Source of the DNA: Betaproteobacteria bacterium
GTDB taxonomy: Bacteria > Pseudomonadota > Gammaproteobacteria > Burkholderiales > Burkholderiaceae
Reading direction: 5' to 3'
NCBI GenBank assembly: GCA_947468785.1
Contig: CANIMS010000069.1
Location: 1-7,750, forward strand
Length of the DNA: 7,750 nt
Part shown: piece by piece, positions 1 to 5,775 of the stretch
Layout: each line of letters opens with the position of its first letter
Position numbering within the stretch: position 1 is the stretch's first letter
Notes under the pieces: generated by a model
The model's input: only the letters and a program-made list of their open reading frames with translations
Told to the model about the DNA's origin: nothing
Database searches by the model: none
Translations under genes and position numbers: made by a program

Positions 1-1221
1 AGGATCCATTTGTAGTTTTTGTGCTGCTAAATCAACTAAGCCCTCTGTTACAGCGCAGGCAATCGGATGACCCACTCCACGATACTGACAGGTTGGTGTT
101 TTATTCTGAAATACGACATTCAATTTAGCTCGGTAGTTCTGGTGTTTATATGGACCACCAACCAAATTGACCACTTGATTGCCTTCAATCGCACTGGTTC
201 TAGGGAACATCGAGTAAGGACCAATGGCGGTCAAATCGTCTATCTCAAAAGCCAAAATATCGCCCGCTTTATTAGCAGCAATACGTCCTTTAATACGATG
301 CTCACGAGCATGAATATCGCTGGTGAAAGACTCAAGACGATCAGCTACAAACTTTACAGGCCGCTCAAGCATCATCGACAAGCCTACTGTGGCAAAGTCA
401 TCTGGGTATGCATGAACCTTAATACCAAATGAACCTCCAACATCTTTACAGATCACATGCACATCCGATTCGGATAAACCAAATTGGCGGCAATATAAGT
501 CTTGCATCATATGCGGTGCTTGCTGGGAGTGATAGACCGTTAAACGTCTCTCTCCAGGGTTGTAATCAGCAATTTGACAACGTGGCTCAAGAGTAACGCC
601 AGTATGTCGACCAAAGCCAAAAGTGGCCTCAGCAACAATATCAGCACTCGCAAATACCTCGTCTACATTACCAACATCTAGAGTGCGGGTAAAACATAAA
701 TTGTCCCCAAGCTCTGGATGAATAACTGGTGTTTTTGGATCTAAAGCAGATTCCATTGAAACCACCGCGGGCAGCTCCTCCCACTCAACATCCACTAGCT
801 GTAAAGCATCTTCAGCTTGTGCACGGGTTTCGGCAACCACCGCCACAACCGGCTCACCCTGCCAACATGCGCGATCAATTGCCAATGCATATTGAGGAGC
901 TGACTTCATGCCCGCCAAATGGCCTAAAGTAGCCACCCAAGGCTTACACAACTTGGCCATCTCAATGCCATCGACAACAGCCAAAACACCTGGCATCTTT
1001 CTAGCTTGCTCTTGATGTATCTTGCCAATCTTCATATGGGCAACTGGCGAGCGCCAATAAACTACATGCCCCATCCGTGGCAACTTAATATCATCAATAT
1101 AGGTGCCCTGACCTTCTAGAAGACGACGCGCACCATGTCTTGGCTCGCTAGCACCGATATAGCGCTGGTCATTGGTCACCGGATCAAGAACCAGTCCCTT
1201 TAAATCACTTGGCTTATTCAT
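1..1221 (-). CDS. Molybdopterin-binding large subunit of a xanthine dehydrogenase/CoxL-family hydroxylase (N-terminal 407 residues; 3' end beyond the window)
   Basis: Reading from the ATG at 1221-1219 to the left edge gives 407 codons without a stop, about half of the usual ~780-residue subunit. This subunit holds the Mo-molybdopterin cytosine dinucleotide centre where substrate is hydroxylated. The N-terminal part (about 25-150) is the Ald_Xan_dh_C a/b hammerhead domain, with GASEPRHGARRLLEGQGTYIDD near its start. The Mo-binding domain follows, with the GGSFGIK motif at 262-268 and the active-site loop QYRGVGHP at 379-386. CO dehydrogenases have the AYRCSF loop with a catalytic Cys; here the loop resembles the YRGAGRPE type of other family members, so CO is an unlikely substrate. 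The catalytic Glu near the C-terminus is outside the window. AGGA lies about 8 nt before the ATG, and the gene starts 20 nt after coxS-like ends, so they are co-transcribed. Family is certain; substrate is unknown. Confidence 0.93.
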   Translation of the reverse strand, partial: MNKPSDLKGLVLDPVTNDQRYIGASEPRHGARRLLEGQGTYIDDIKLPRMGHVVYWRSPVAHMKIGKIHQEQARKMPGVLAVVDGIEMAKLCKPWVATLGHLAGMKSAPQYALAIDRACWQGEPVVAVVAETRAQAEDALQLVDVEWEELPAVVSMESALDPKTPVIHPELGDNLCFTRTLDVGNVDEVFASADIVAEATFGFGRHTGVTLEPRCQIADYNPGERRLTVYHSQQAPHMMQDLYCRQFGLSESDVHVICKDVGGSFGIKVHAYPDDFATVGLSMMLERPVKFVADRLESFTSDIHAREHRIKGRIAANKAGDILAFEIDDLTAIGPYSMFPRTSAIEGNQVVNLVGGPYKHQNYRAKLNVVFQNKTPTCQYRGVGHPIACAVTEGLVDLAAQKLQMDP

Positions 1222-1241
1222 AATACGTTTTCCTAAATTAA

Positions 1242-1751
1242 TTAAGCGTGAGCAATCACTGGTTTAATTTTTTGGCCACTGGCACGCGCAACTAAAACAT
1301 CAACAATGGCATCAACGATCGAGTGGTAACCCGTGCAACGACAATAGTTACCAGAAATCCATTCGCGTACTTCCTCACGCGTCGCCTTAGGTCGTTGCTC
1401 AATTAACTCTGCAGCAGCCAACAACATTCCTGAAGAACAAAAGCCACATTGCATGGCGTTATGTCGCATAAAAGATTCTTGAAGATCAGTCAATGTACCG
1501 TTCTTTGTCAAGCCTTCAACCGTCTCCACCTGACTACCATTTGCCTGTATTGCGAGATACAAACAGCCACGAATAATTTGACCATTCACCTTTACAGTAC
1601 AAGCTCCGCAGGCGCCCTGCTCACAACCTAGATGAGGTCCTTTTAAGTGCAATTCTTCACGCAAAAAATCGACCAAATGAGTGCGCGGCTCTACTTCTGC
1701 AGTCACAGCCTGGCCATTCACAGTTAATGAAATTTTTTTCTTGATGCTCAT
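1242..1751 (-). CDS. [2Fe-2S] small subunit of the molybdenum hydroxylase (CoxS-like)
   Basis: This 169-residue protein has the two-domain layout of the electron-transfer subunit. A plant-type ferredoxin domain binds the first [2Fe-2S] cluster through C43, C48, C51 and C63 (CEQGACGAC, then GCL). A four-helix domain binds the second through C102, C105, C137 and C139 (QCGFC and NYCRCTGYH). All eight ligands are present. It would pass electrons from the molybdenum centre in the large subunit to FAD in the medium subunit. The segment after CGFC reads SSGM where most family members have TPGM, a small divergence next to the cluster. Length is normal for CoxS-type proteins. GGAG sits 7-8 nt upstream of the ATG. 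The gene lies 28 nt after coxM-like and 20 nt before coxL-like, so medium, small and large subunits are in the usual M-S-L order. Confidence 0.96.
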   Translation of the reverse strand: MSIKKKISLTVNGQAVTAEVEPRTHLVDFLREELHLKGPHLGCEQGACGACTVKVNGQIIRGCLYLAIQANGSQVETVEGLTKNGTLTDLQESFMRHNAMQCGFCSSGMLLAAAELIEQRPKATREEVREWISGNYCRCTGYHSIVDAIVDVLVARASGQKIKPVIAHA

Positions 1752-1779
1752 AAAGATCTCCGAATTCTTCTTTGGTATA

Positions 1780-2634
1780 TCAGGAAACTAAGTGCTTCAG
1801 GCCACGCTCAAGCAACACGCCGATTAAATGTTGTTTGGCCTCTGCGCTATTGGTGATATCAGCAATAGCTTCAATCTCTGATCTGGCTGCACTAACGGCC
1901 TTAGTAATCAAATCTAGATTGACTGCTTGACCATTCACTATTTTCTGCGCTTGAATTGCCATCACAGGCGTTGCACCAATAGAGAAAAATGTAAAAGCGC
2001 AATCAGTCAATACATCATCCTGTTTCTTCGCTACTGCTGCTAATCCAGCTACGGCGTAATCACCATGACGTCTAGCTAACTCATGAAAATAGAACACTTG
2101 ATTGCTACTAGCAATTGGAATTTCAGTCGCAACTAAAATTTCATCAGGCTCAAGTGAAGTTGTATACAGATCAATGAAGAAGTCTTGTGCAGAGATCCGA
2201 CGCTCTCCAGAAGGTCCATGAATAATCATGATGGCGCTTAAGGTGAGGCTACATGCCGGCCACTCAGCTGCTGGATCACCATACGCTAATGATCCTCCCC
2301 AGGTACCTAAATTCCGAATAGCGCGATGAGCAATATGAGGTGCTGCAGCCTTTAGCAAAGGCGCATGCTGAGCAATCAGCTGTGAATCCTCAATCTCAGT
2401 ATGAGTCACTAATGCGCCAATACGCAGATGGTCGCCAACTAATGTAATACCTTTGAGCTCAGCGATATCTGTAATGTCAATTAAGACACTTGGTTCAGAA
2501 AGGCGCATATTCAAGGTAGCCAGTAAAGTTTGGCCACCTGCAATCAGTCGGGCATCTTCCCCCGCTTCTGCCAATAATGACAGTGCCTCTGGCAAGGCCT
2601 TAGGCTTTACGTAATCAAATGCTGCGGCTTTCAT
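1780..2634 (-). CDS. FAD-binding medium subunit of the molybdenum hydroxylase (CoxM-like)
   Basis: This 284-residue protein has the usual length of the flavoprotein subunit, which takes electrons from the iron-sulfur subunit and passes them to an acceptor. The two FAD signatures are in their standard places: AGGQT at 32-36 (AGGQS in most relatives) and TWGG at 111-114 within RNLGTWGGSLAYGDPAAEWP (TIGG in CoxM). An FAD_binding_5 domain covers about 1-175 and a CO_deh_flav_C domain the rest. The start is well supported: GGAGGAGACAAC directly precedes the ATG, a very strong site. It lies 59 nt after coxG-like and 28 nt before coxS-like on the same strand. No signal peptide or membrane segment is seen, so the enzyme is cytoplasmic. 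The same signatures occur in xanthine, nicotine and CO dehydrogenases, so they do not reveal the substrate. Confidence 0.95.
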   Translation of the reverse strand: MKAAAFDYVKPKALPEALSLLAEAGEDARLIAGGQTLLATLNMRLSEPSVLIDITDIAELKGITLVGDHLRIGALVTHTEIEDSQLIAQHAPLLKAAAPHIAHRAIRNLGTWGGSLAYGDPAAEWPACSLTLSAIMIIHGPSGERRISAQDFFIDLYTTSLEPDEILVATEIPIASSNQVFYFHELARRHGDYAVAGLAAVAKKQDDVLTDCAFTFFSIGATPVMAIQAQKIVNGQAVNLDLITKAVSAARSEIEAIADITNSAEAKQHLIGVLLERGLKHLVS

Positions 2635-2693
2635 GTTGTCTCCTCCACCACTAATTTTTGCCTTAAAGGCTTTTTATTTTGTCTATCACTTTT

Positions 2694-3170
2694 TTACTGA
2701 TCGCTCTTGTCAGACTCTAATGCAATCGCCTCACCGCCTAATTCTTTTGCAAACTTTTGAAAAAAATCATCTGCAATCTTTTTTGCAGACGCACTGATGA
2801 GGCGTCCACCTATTTGACCCAGCTTGCCACCAATAGAGGCTTCAGTAGTATAGGAAACCAAGGTGCCACCTTCAGCGGGCTTTAATTCAACTCGTGATTT
2901 ACCTTTAGCAAAGCCGGCAGCGCCTCCAGACCCCTCAAATGCCATTGAGCAAGACTGGTCAGGAATGATGTCACTGAGGAGTAATTTCCCTGAAAAACGA
3001 GCCCGAACAGGCCCAATCTTGAACATCACCTTGGCATGAACCTCTTCTGGGGAAATTCGACTAATCTCCTCGCAGCCTGGAATGGATCTGGCCAGCACAT
3101 CAACATCATTCAAGCCCTTCCATACGTCTGGGATTGAAGCGGCTATGAGCTGCTCGCCATTAAGTTCCAT
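2694..3170 (-). CDS. CoxG-family SRPBCC protein, accessory to the molybdenum hydroxylase
   Basis: This 158-residue protein matches the CoxG/SRPBCC family from start to end. It opens with MELNGEQLIAASIPDVWKGLNDVDVLARSIPGCEEI, where the IPGCE segment (30-34) is typical. The middle has the beta-rich GPVRARFSG stretch and the glycine-rich GSGGAAGFAKG turn, and the long C-terminal helix covers about 120-148. CoxG proteins bind hydrophobic ligands in a helix-grip pocket and have been linked to membrane attachment of, or quinone supply to, Cox-type dehydrogenases. This copy ends soon after the domain, with only an acidic tail (ALESDKSDQ), and lacks the longer C-terminal extension of some CoxG proteins, so it may act as a soluble carrier. 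AAGGAGA precedes the ATG by about 6 nt. It is the first gene of the leftward operon, divergent from tetR. Family is clear; role here is inferred. Confidence 0.92.
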   Translation of the reverse strand: MELNGEQLIAASIPDVWKGLNDVDVLARSIPGCEEISRISPEEVHAKVMFKIGPVRARFSGKLLLSDIIPDQSCSMAFEGSGGAAGFAKGKSRVELKPAEGGTLVSYTTEASIGGKLGQIGGRLISASAKKIADDFFQKFAKELGGEAIALESDKSDQ

Positions 3171-3212
3171 GCATTCTCCTTGGGGTTTGTCCGAATAGAG
3201 TCTTATCTACCA

Positions 3213-3225
3213 ATTGTTCAACAAT
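3213..3225. promoter_or_regulatory. Palindrome ATTGTT-C-AACAAT, candidate TetR operator
   Basis: Two perfect 6-bp arms flank a single C, giving a 13-bp palindrome close to the midpoint of the divergent region. TetR-family dimers usually bind short palindromes in the promoter they control, so this is a reasonable operator core. It is AT-rich and short, so chance is not excluded. Confidence 0.4.
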
Positions 3226-3229
3226 GTAC

Positions 3230-3258
3230 CATTATTTAACTTTTGGTCAATAGGTCAA
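3230..3258 (-). promoter_or_regulatory. Candidate promoter for the cox-like operon (TTGACC-17-ATAATG)
   Basis: On the minus strand TTGACC (3258-3253) is followed after 17 bp by ATAATG (3235-3230), a fair match to sigma-70 hexamers, and transcription would start about 50 nt before coxG. A second TTGACC lies 8 bp further on (3250-3245) but has a poorer -10 partner (ACATTG). The two TTGACC copies are the GGTCAA direct repeats on the plus strand. This is the best candidate by eye, not a proven promoter. Confidence 0.35.
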
Positions 3259-3282
3259 AATTCGGACAAACCCTGAGAATCC

Positions 3283-3975
3283 ATGCGTTTGATAGAAGAT
3301 AGCTTTTCTAGTTCAGATTCAGCTGAAAATTCGGTTGGCACAATGACGCCAGCCAAACGAAGAATGAATACCGTTGAGCGTAAGCGCCAAATTTTGGATC
3401 GCGCTATTCAATTCTTCGCTAAGCATGGCATGGACGGTCAACTTAGAAATTTAACGAAAGAACTGGGCGTCACGCATACCCTGCTCTATCACTATTTCCC
3501 AACTAAAGATGCGCTAATTCAAGAGGTCTACAAAGAAGTATTTGAATCGCGCTGGAAGCCAGAATGGGAAGCGCTGTTAGATGATGAGAGGCTCACCCCA
3601 GAAGAGAAGTTCAATGCTTTTTACTTAGACTATACAAATACTGTATTGACTTATGACTTTGTTCGGATCCTGATTTTTTCAGGCTTAAGCGACCATTCCA
3701 TTAGCGATCGGTTCTTTGAGTTGTTGCGTGTACGCTTACTACCAAGACTGATTCGCGAGACTAGAAAGTATTGCAATCGATCAACCACTTCTAAACCTAC
3801 TCAACGCGAGCTAGAGTTTTTGATGGGGCTCCATGGCGGCATTTTCTATATTGGGATGCGACGTTGGATCTATGGACAAGCGATCTATGCTGTCGAGAGC
3901 CCCAATACCGAGCAAGAAATTATTCGTGATCGTGTTCAGTCCTACCTTCAATCTGCTAATTCCTTATTTGCTTAA
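3283..3975 (+). CDS. TetR/AcrR-family transcriptional regulator
   Basis: This 230-residue protein has a clear TetR N-terminal DNA-binding domain at about 33-79: RKRQILDRAIQFFAKHGMDGQLRNLTKELGVTHTLLYHYFPTKDALI. The recognition helix falls at about VTHTLLYHYF (63-72). The remainder is a helical ligand-binding and dimerisation domain whose ligand cannot be read from sequence. About 30 Ser- and acid-rich residues precede the domain. The ATG at 3283 has only a weak GAG five nt upstream, but its leader closely matches the coxG leader, which supports this start; in-frame ATGs at 3343 and 3364 would also leave the domain intact. It is divergent from coxG and lies 14 nt before the VOC gene. That makes it a probable local repressor of both operons, responding to the pathway substrate or an intermediate. 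Confidence 0.92.
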   Translation: MRLIEDSFSSSDSAENSVGTMTPAKRRMNTVERKRQILDRAIQFFAKHGMDGQLRNLTKELGVTHTLLYHYFPTKDALIQEVYKEVFESRWKPEWEALLDDERLTPEEKFNAFYLDYTNTVLTYDFVRILIFSGLSDHSISDRFFELLRVRLLPRLIRETRKYCNRSTTSKPTQRELEFLMGLHGGIFYIGMRRWIYGQAIYAVESPNTEQEIIRDRVQSYLQSANSLFA

Positions 3976-3989
3976 TTCAAAAGGTCCCC

Positions 3990-4448
3990 ATGTCAAATTT
4001 AAGCCTAAATCACTTCTCTATTCGTAGTCTTGAGATCGAAAAAACAACAGAGTTTTTTAGCAAGTTACTGGGTTTGACCGTGGGACCTAGACCTGAGTTT
4101 CCTTTCCCAGGAGTTTGGCTCTATAACGGCGACGAAAATAGCTGGGCTAATGCGGTCTTACATCTCATTGCTATTGATAAAAATGATCCCAATGGCCTAA
4201 AGAAATACCTTGGAGAGCGTGATCCTGCCTCTTTGTATGGCTCTGGTGCAGTAGACCACATCGCCTTTTTTGCAAATGGACTTGAAGAAAAAATTGCACT
4301 TCTCAAAAAACTTAATATTCCTTATCGTGAGCGTACAGTTCCAGTCCTTCAACTTCATCAGATCTTTTTAGATGATCCTAATGGAGTGGTAATTGAATTG
4401 AATTACCCCGCAGAAGAAAAAGCAGCGTTAGACGCTAAGGCTGCCTAA
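3990..4448 (+). CDS. VOC-superfamily (glyoxalase/extradiol dioxygenase fold) metalloprotein
   Basis: This 152-residue single-domain protein has the paired beta-alpha-beta-beta-beta modules of the vicinal oxygen chelate fold. Likely metal ligands are H8 (LNHFSI), H58 (VLHLIA), H90 (VDHIAF) and E136 (VIELNY). Their spacing resembles that of bacterial glyoxalase I (H, E, H, E), with His in place of the second-position Glu. The segment GPRPEFPFPGVWLYNGD (32-48) is typical of proteins loosely annotated as lactoylglutathione lyases. The superfamily includes isomerases, epimerases, ring-cleaving dioxygenases and resistance proteins, so the reaction is not known. Its place between the regulator and the FAD monooxygenase suggests action on a pathway intermediate. 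AAAAGG lies 5 nt before the ATG. The FAD monooxygenase starts 10 nt after its stop. Confidence 0.88.
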   Translation: MSNLSLNHFSIRSLEIEKTTEFFSKLLGLTVGPRPEFPFPGVWLYNGDENSWANAVLHLIAIDKNDPNGLKKYLGERDPASLYGSGAVDHIAFFANGLEEKIALLKKLNIPYRERTVPVLQLHQIFLDDPNGVVIELNYPAEEKAALDAKAA

Positions 4449-4458
4449 GAACGCGCTT

Positions 4459-5700
4459 ATGGCAAAGATCATCATCGTCGGCGGATCATTGGGCGGGCTT
4501 TTTGCAGCCAATATTTTGCTCCGTCAAGGGCATGATGTCACTTTGCTAGAAAAAGCGATGGGCTCATTAGACGGTCGTGGCGCTGGCATTGTCACGCATG
4601 CTGCTTTAGCAGATGCATTGCGTCAGGCTGGCGTTGCAGTAGATGACACGCTCGGTGTAGCAGTAACGCAGCGCGTTACTCTTGGATCTGATGGCCAAAG
4701 CCTAGGCATGATGGAGTTACCGCAAATACTGACATCATGGAGTCGTCTGTATCACATGCTGAAAGAAGCCTTTCCGGTCGAGCGCTATCTCCAAGGAAAG
4801 GCCGTTAAAACTGTCAGTCAAACGGCTGATGCTGTTCAAGTGATTTGTGAAGACGGTAGTCACTACGAAGCAGCACTATTAATTGCCTCCGATGGAATAC
4901 GTTCTGGTGTACGAGGACAAGTGGCTCCTCAGATACAACCCGAATATGCGGGCTATATTGCATGGCGTGGCGTATGTGATGAGGCATGTTTATCTAATTA
5001 CACCTTAGATACCCTATTTAATCGTTTTGGATTCTGCCTTCCAAAAGGTGAGCAAATGCTAGGCTATCCCGTTGCTGGCTCTGGAAATGACACTCGGCCA
5101 GGTAAGCGCCGCTATAACTTTGTTTGGTATCGACCTGCTTCTGAAAATGAGGAGTTAGTCAGTCTGCTAACAGATGATGATGGGCAATACTATCCAATTG
5201 GTATCCCCCCTCTGAAAGTCTCTTGGAAACACATTGCGAAGATGCGCCAAAAGGCTAAAGAAATTCTAGCCCCACAGTATGCAGAAATCCTCGAAAAAAC
5301 AGCCGCTCCTTTCTTGCAAGCGATATATGATGTTCGCTCCGAAGAAATTGTTTTTGGGCGAATCGCCCTTATGGGTGATGCTGCATTTGTGGGAAGACCT
5401 CATGTTGGCATGGGCGTCACTAAAGCTGGGGACGAGGCCATAGTGATTGCTAAATATATTGCTGAACTCGGCGCCACCCCAGCAGCCTTAAAAGCCTATA
5501 GAGATGAACGCCTCAAGCTAGGACAGCAAGTGGTGGCAAGAGCGCAATATTTAGGTCGATATATGCAAGCGCAAGGCAGCAAAGGCGTTTCAAATAGCGA
5601 AAACCTGAAGCGAAATGCCGATACCGTGATGGCAGAAACAGCAATAGATATCAGTGATTTATTAGTACAAGGGAAAGCAGTACCTGAATCCACGCATTGA
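4459..5700 (+). CDS. Group A FAD-dependent aromatic monooxygenase, 2,6-dihydroxypyridine 3-monooxygenase-like
   Basis: This 413-residue flavoprotein should use NAD(P)H and O2 to hydroxylate an activated hydroxy-ring. The N-terminal Rossmann fold reads IIIVGGSLGGLFAANIL (4-20), with GGSLGG replacing GxGxxG, and E31 is the likely ribose-binding acid. The DG motif lies in ASDGIRS (143-149). The GD motif is MGDAAFVGRPHVGMGVTKAGDEA (305-327), closing the FAD site. GRGAGIV (39-45), AGYIAWRG (164-171) and the RPH after GDAA resemble, from memory, 2,6-dihydroxypyridine 3-monooxygenase of nicotine degradation more than salicylate or p-hydroxybenzoate hydroxylases. No signal peptide, so cytoplasmic. 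It begins 10 nt after the VOC gene with only a weak AAGA before the ATG, suggesting translational coupling. Flavin monooxygenase is certain; the dihydroxypyridine-like subfamily is likely; the substrate is unknown. Confidence 0.92.
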   Translation: MAKIIIVGGSLGGLFAANILLRQGHDVTLLEKAMGSLDGRGAGIVTHAALADALRQAGVAVDDTLGVAVTQRVTLGSDGQSLGMMELPQILTSWSRLYHMLKEAFPVERYLQGKAVKTVSQTADAVQVICEDGSHYEAALLIASDGIRSGVRGQVAPQIQPEYAGYIAWRGVCDEACLSNYTLDTLFNRFGFCLPKGEQMLGYPVAGSGNDTRPGKRRYNFVWYRPASENEELVSLLTDDDGQYYPIGIPPLKVSWKHIAKMRQKAKEILAPQYAEILEKTAAPFLQAIYDVRSEEIVFGRIALMGDAAFVGRPHVGMGVTKAGDEAIVIAKYIAELGATPAALKAYRDERLKLGQQVVARAQYLGRYMQAQGSKGVSNSENLKRNADTVMAETAIDISDLLVQGKAVPESTH

Positions 5701-5775
5701 TTGGTGCATTCAGTTAAGATTTACGCAATAAAAAGTATTCTTATTTAAACAAAGTTTTATCTGGAGGAGACAACC
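5701..5775 (+). promoter_or_regulatory. Leader of the binding-protein gene with a very strong ribosome-binding site
   Basis: This 75-nt AT-rich gap has no clear terminator, so read-through from the monooxygenase gene is possible. A weak sigma-70-like pair (TTAAGA at 5714-5719, TATTCT at 5736-5741, 16-nt spacer) could provide an extra promoter. The ribosome-binding site TGGAGGAGACAAC (5762-5774) matches the one before coxM-like over 13 nt and predicts high translation, as expected for a periplasmic binding protein. Confidence 0.5.

Larger units (their letters stand above)
3183..3273. repeat. Perfect 14-bp inverted repeat flanking the divergent promoter
   Basis: The left arm GGGTTTGTCCGAAT (3183-3196) and the right arm ATTCGGACAAACCC (3260-3273) are exact reverse complements, 63 bp apart. 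Read in the direction of each gene, both leaders carry ATTCGGACAAACCC shortly before the start codon. The similarity continues: coxG has CAAGGAGAATGC then ATG, and tetR has TGAGAATCC then ATG, sharing GAGAATNC-ATG after a 3-nt gap. Each arm therefore covers the leader up to the start. Possible roles are a pair of operator sites for the TetR protein, a shared RNA leader element, or the relic of a local inverted duplication. Confidence 0.85.
3171..3282. promoter_or_regulatory. Divergent promoter/operator region between the cox-like operon and the tetR operon
   Basis: These 112 bases separate two diverging operons and are the only plausible promoter source for both. They hold a perfect 14-bp inverted repeat at the outer edges, a 13-bp palindrome near the middle and two GGTCAA direct repeats, each listed separately. 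Because a TetR-family gene is one of the flanking genes, this is the expected place for its operator, giving autoregulation and control of the enzyme operon. The region is AT-rich in the centre (3231-3245), as expected for promoter melting. Which repeat is the operator cannot be told from the sequence alone. Confidence 0.8.

Noticed and set aside
67..932. Plus-strand open frames at 67-432 and 729-932
   Set aside because: Both lie inside the large-subunit gene on the other strand, whose translation matches a known family throughout; their own products show no domain and are low-quality in composition.
1449..1631. Plus-strand open frame opposite the iron-sulfur subunit gene
   Set aside because: It is the antisense shadow of the cluster-binding region and has no ribosome-binding site or recognisable product.
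2660..2680. GCCTTAAAGGC followed by TTTTTATTTT, terminator-like on the plus strand
   Set aside because: The palindrome leaves only a 3-bp stem once a realistic loop is allowed, and no plus-strand gene ends here; it lies between two minus-strand genes of one operon.
1..3170. Aerobic carbon monoxide dehydrogenase (CoxMSL) as the operon's function
   Set aside because: Subunit order and CoxG fit, but the large-subunit loop YRGVGHP lacks the Cys-containing AYRCSF loop needed for CO oxidation.
3833..4306. Open frames at 3833-4027 (+) and 4121-4306 (-)
   Set aside because: They overlap the TetR and VOC genes, both of which have clear family matches; the encoded peptides look random.
5762..5774. 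Shared 13-nt TGGAGGAGACAAC before the binding-protein gene and (as TGGTGGAGGAGACAAC) before coxM-like, as a regulatory repeat
   Set aside because: GGAGACAA-type ribosome-binding sites are common in Burkholderiales; the match is explained by strong translation signals.
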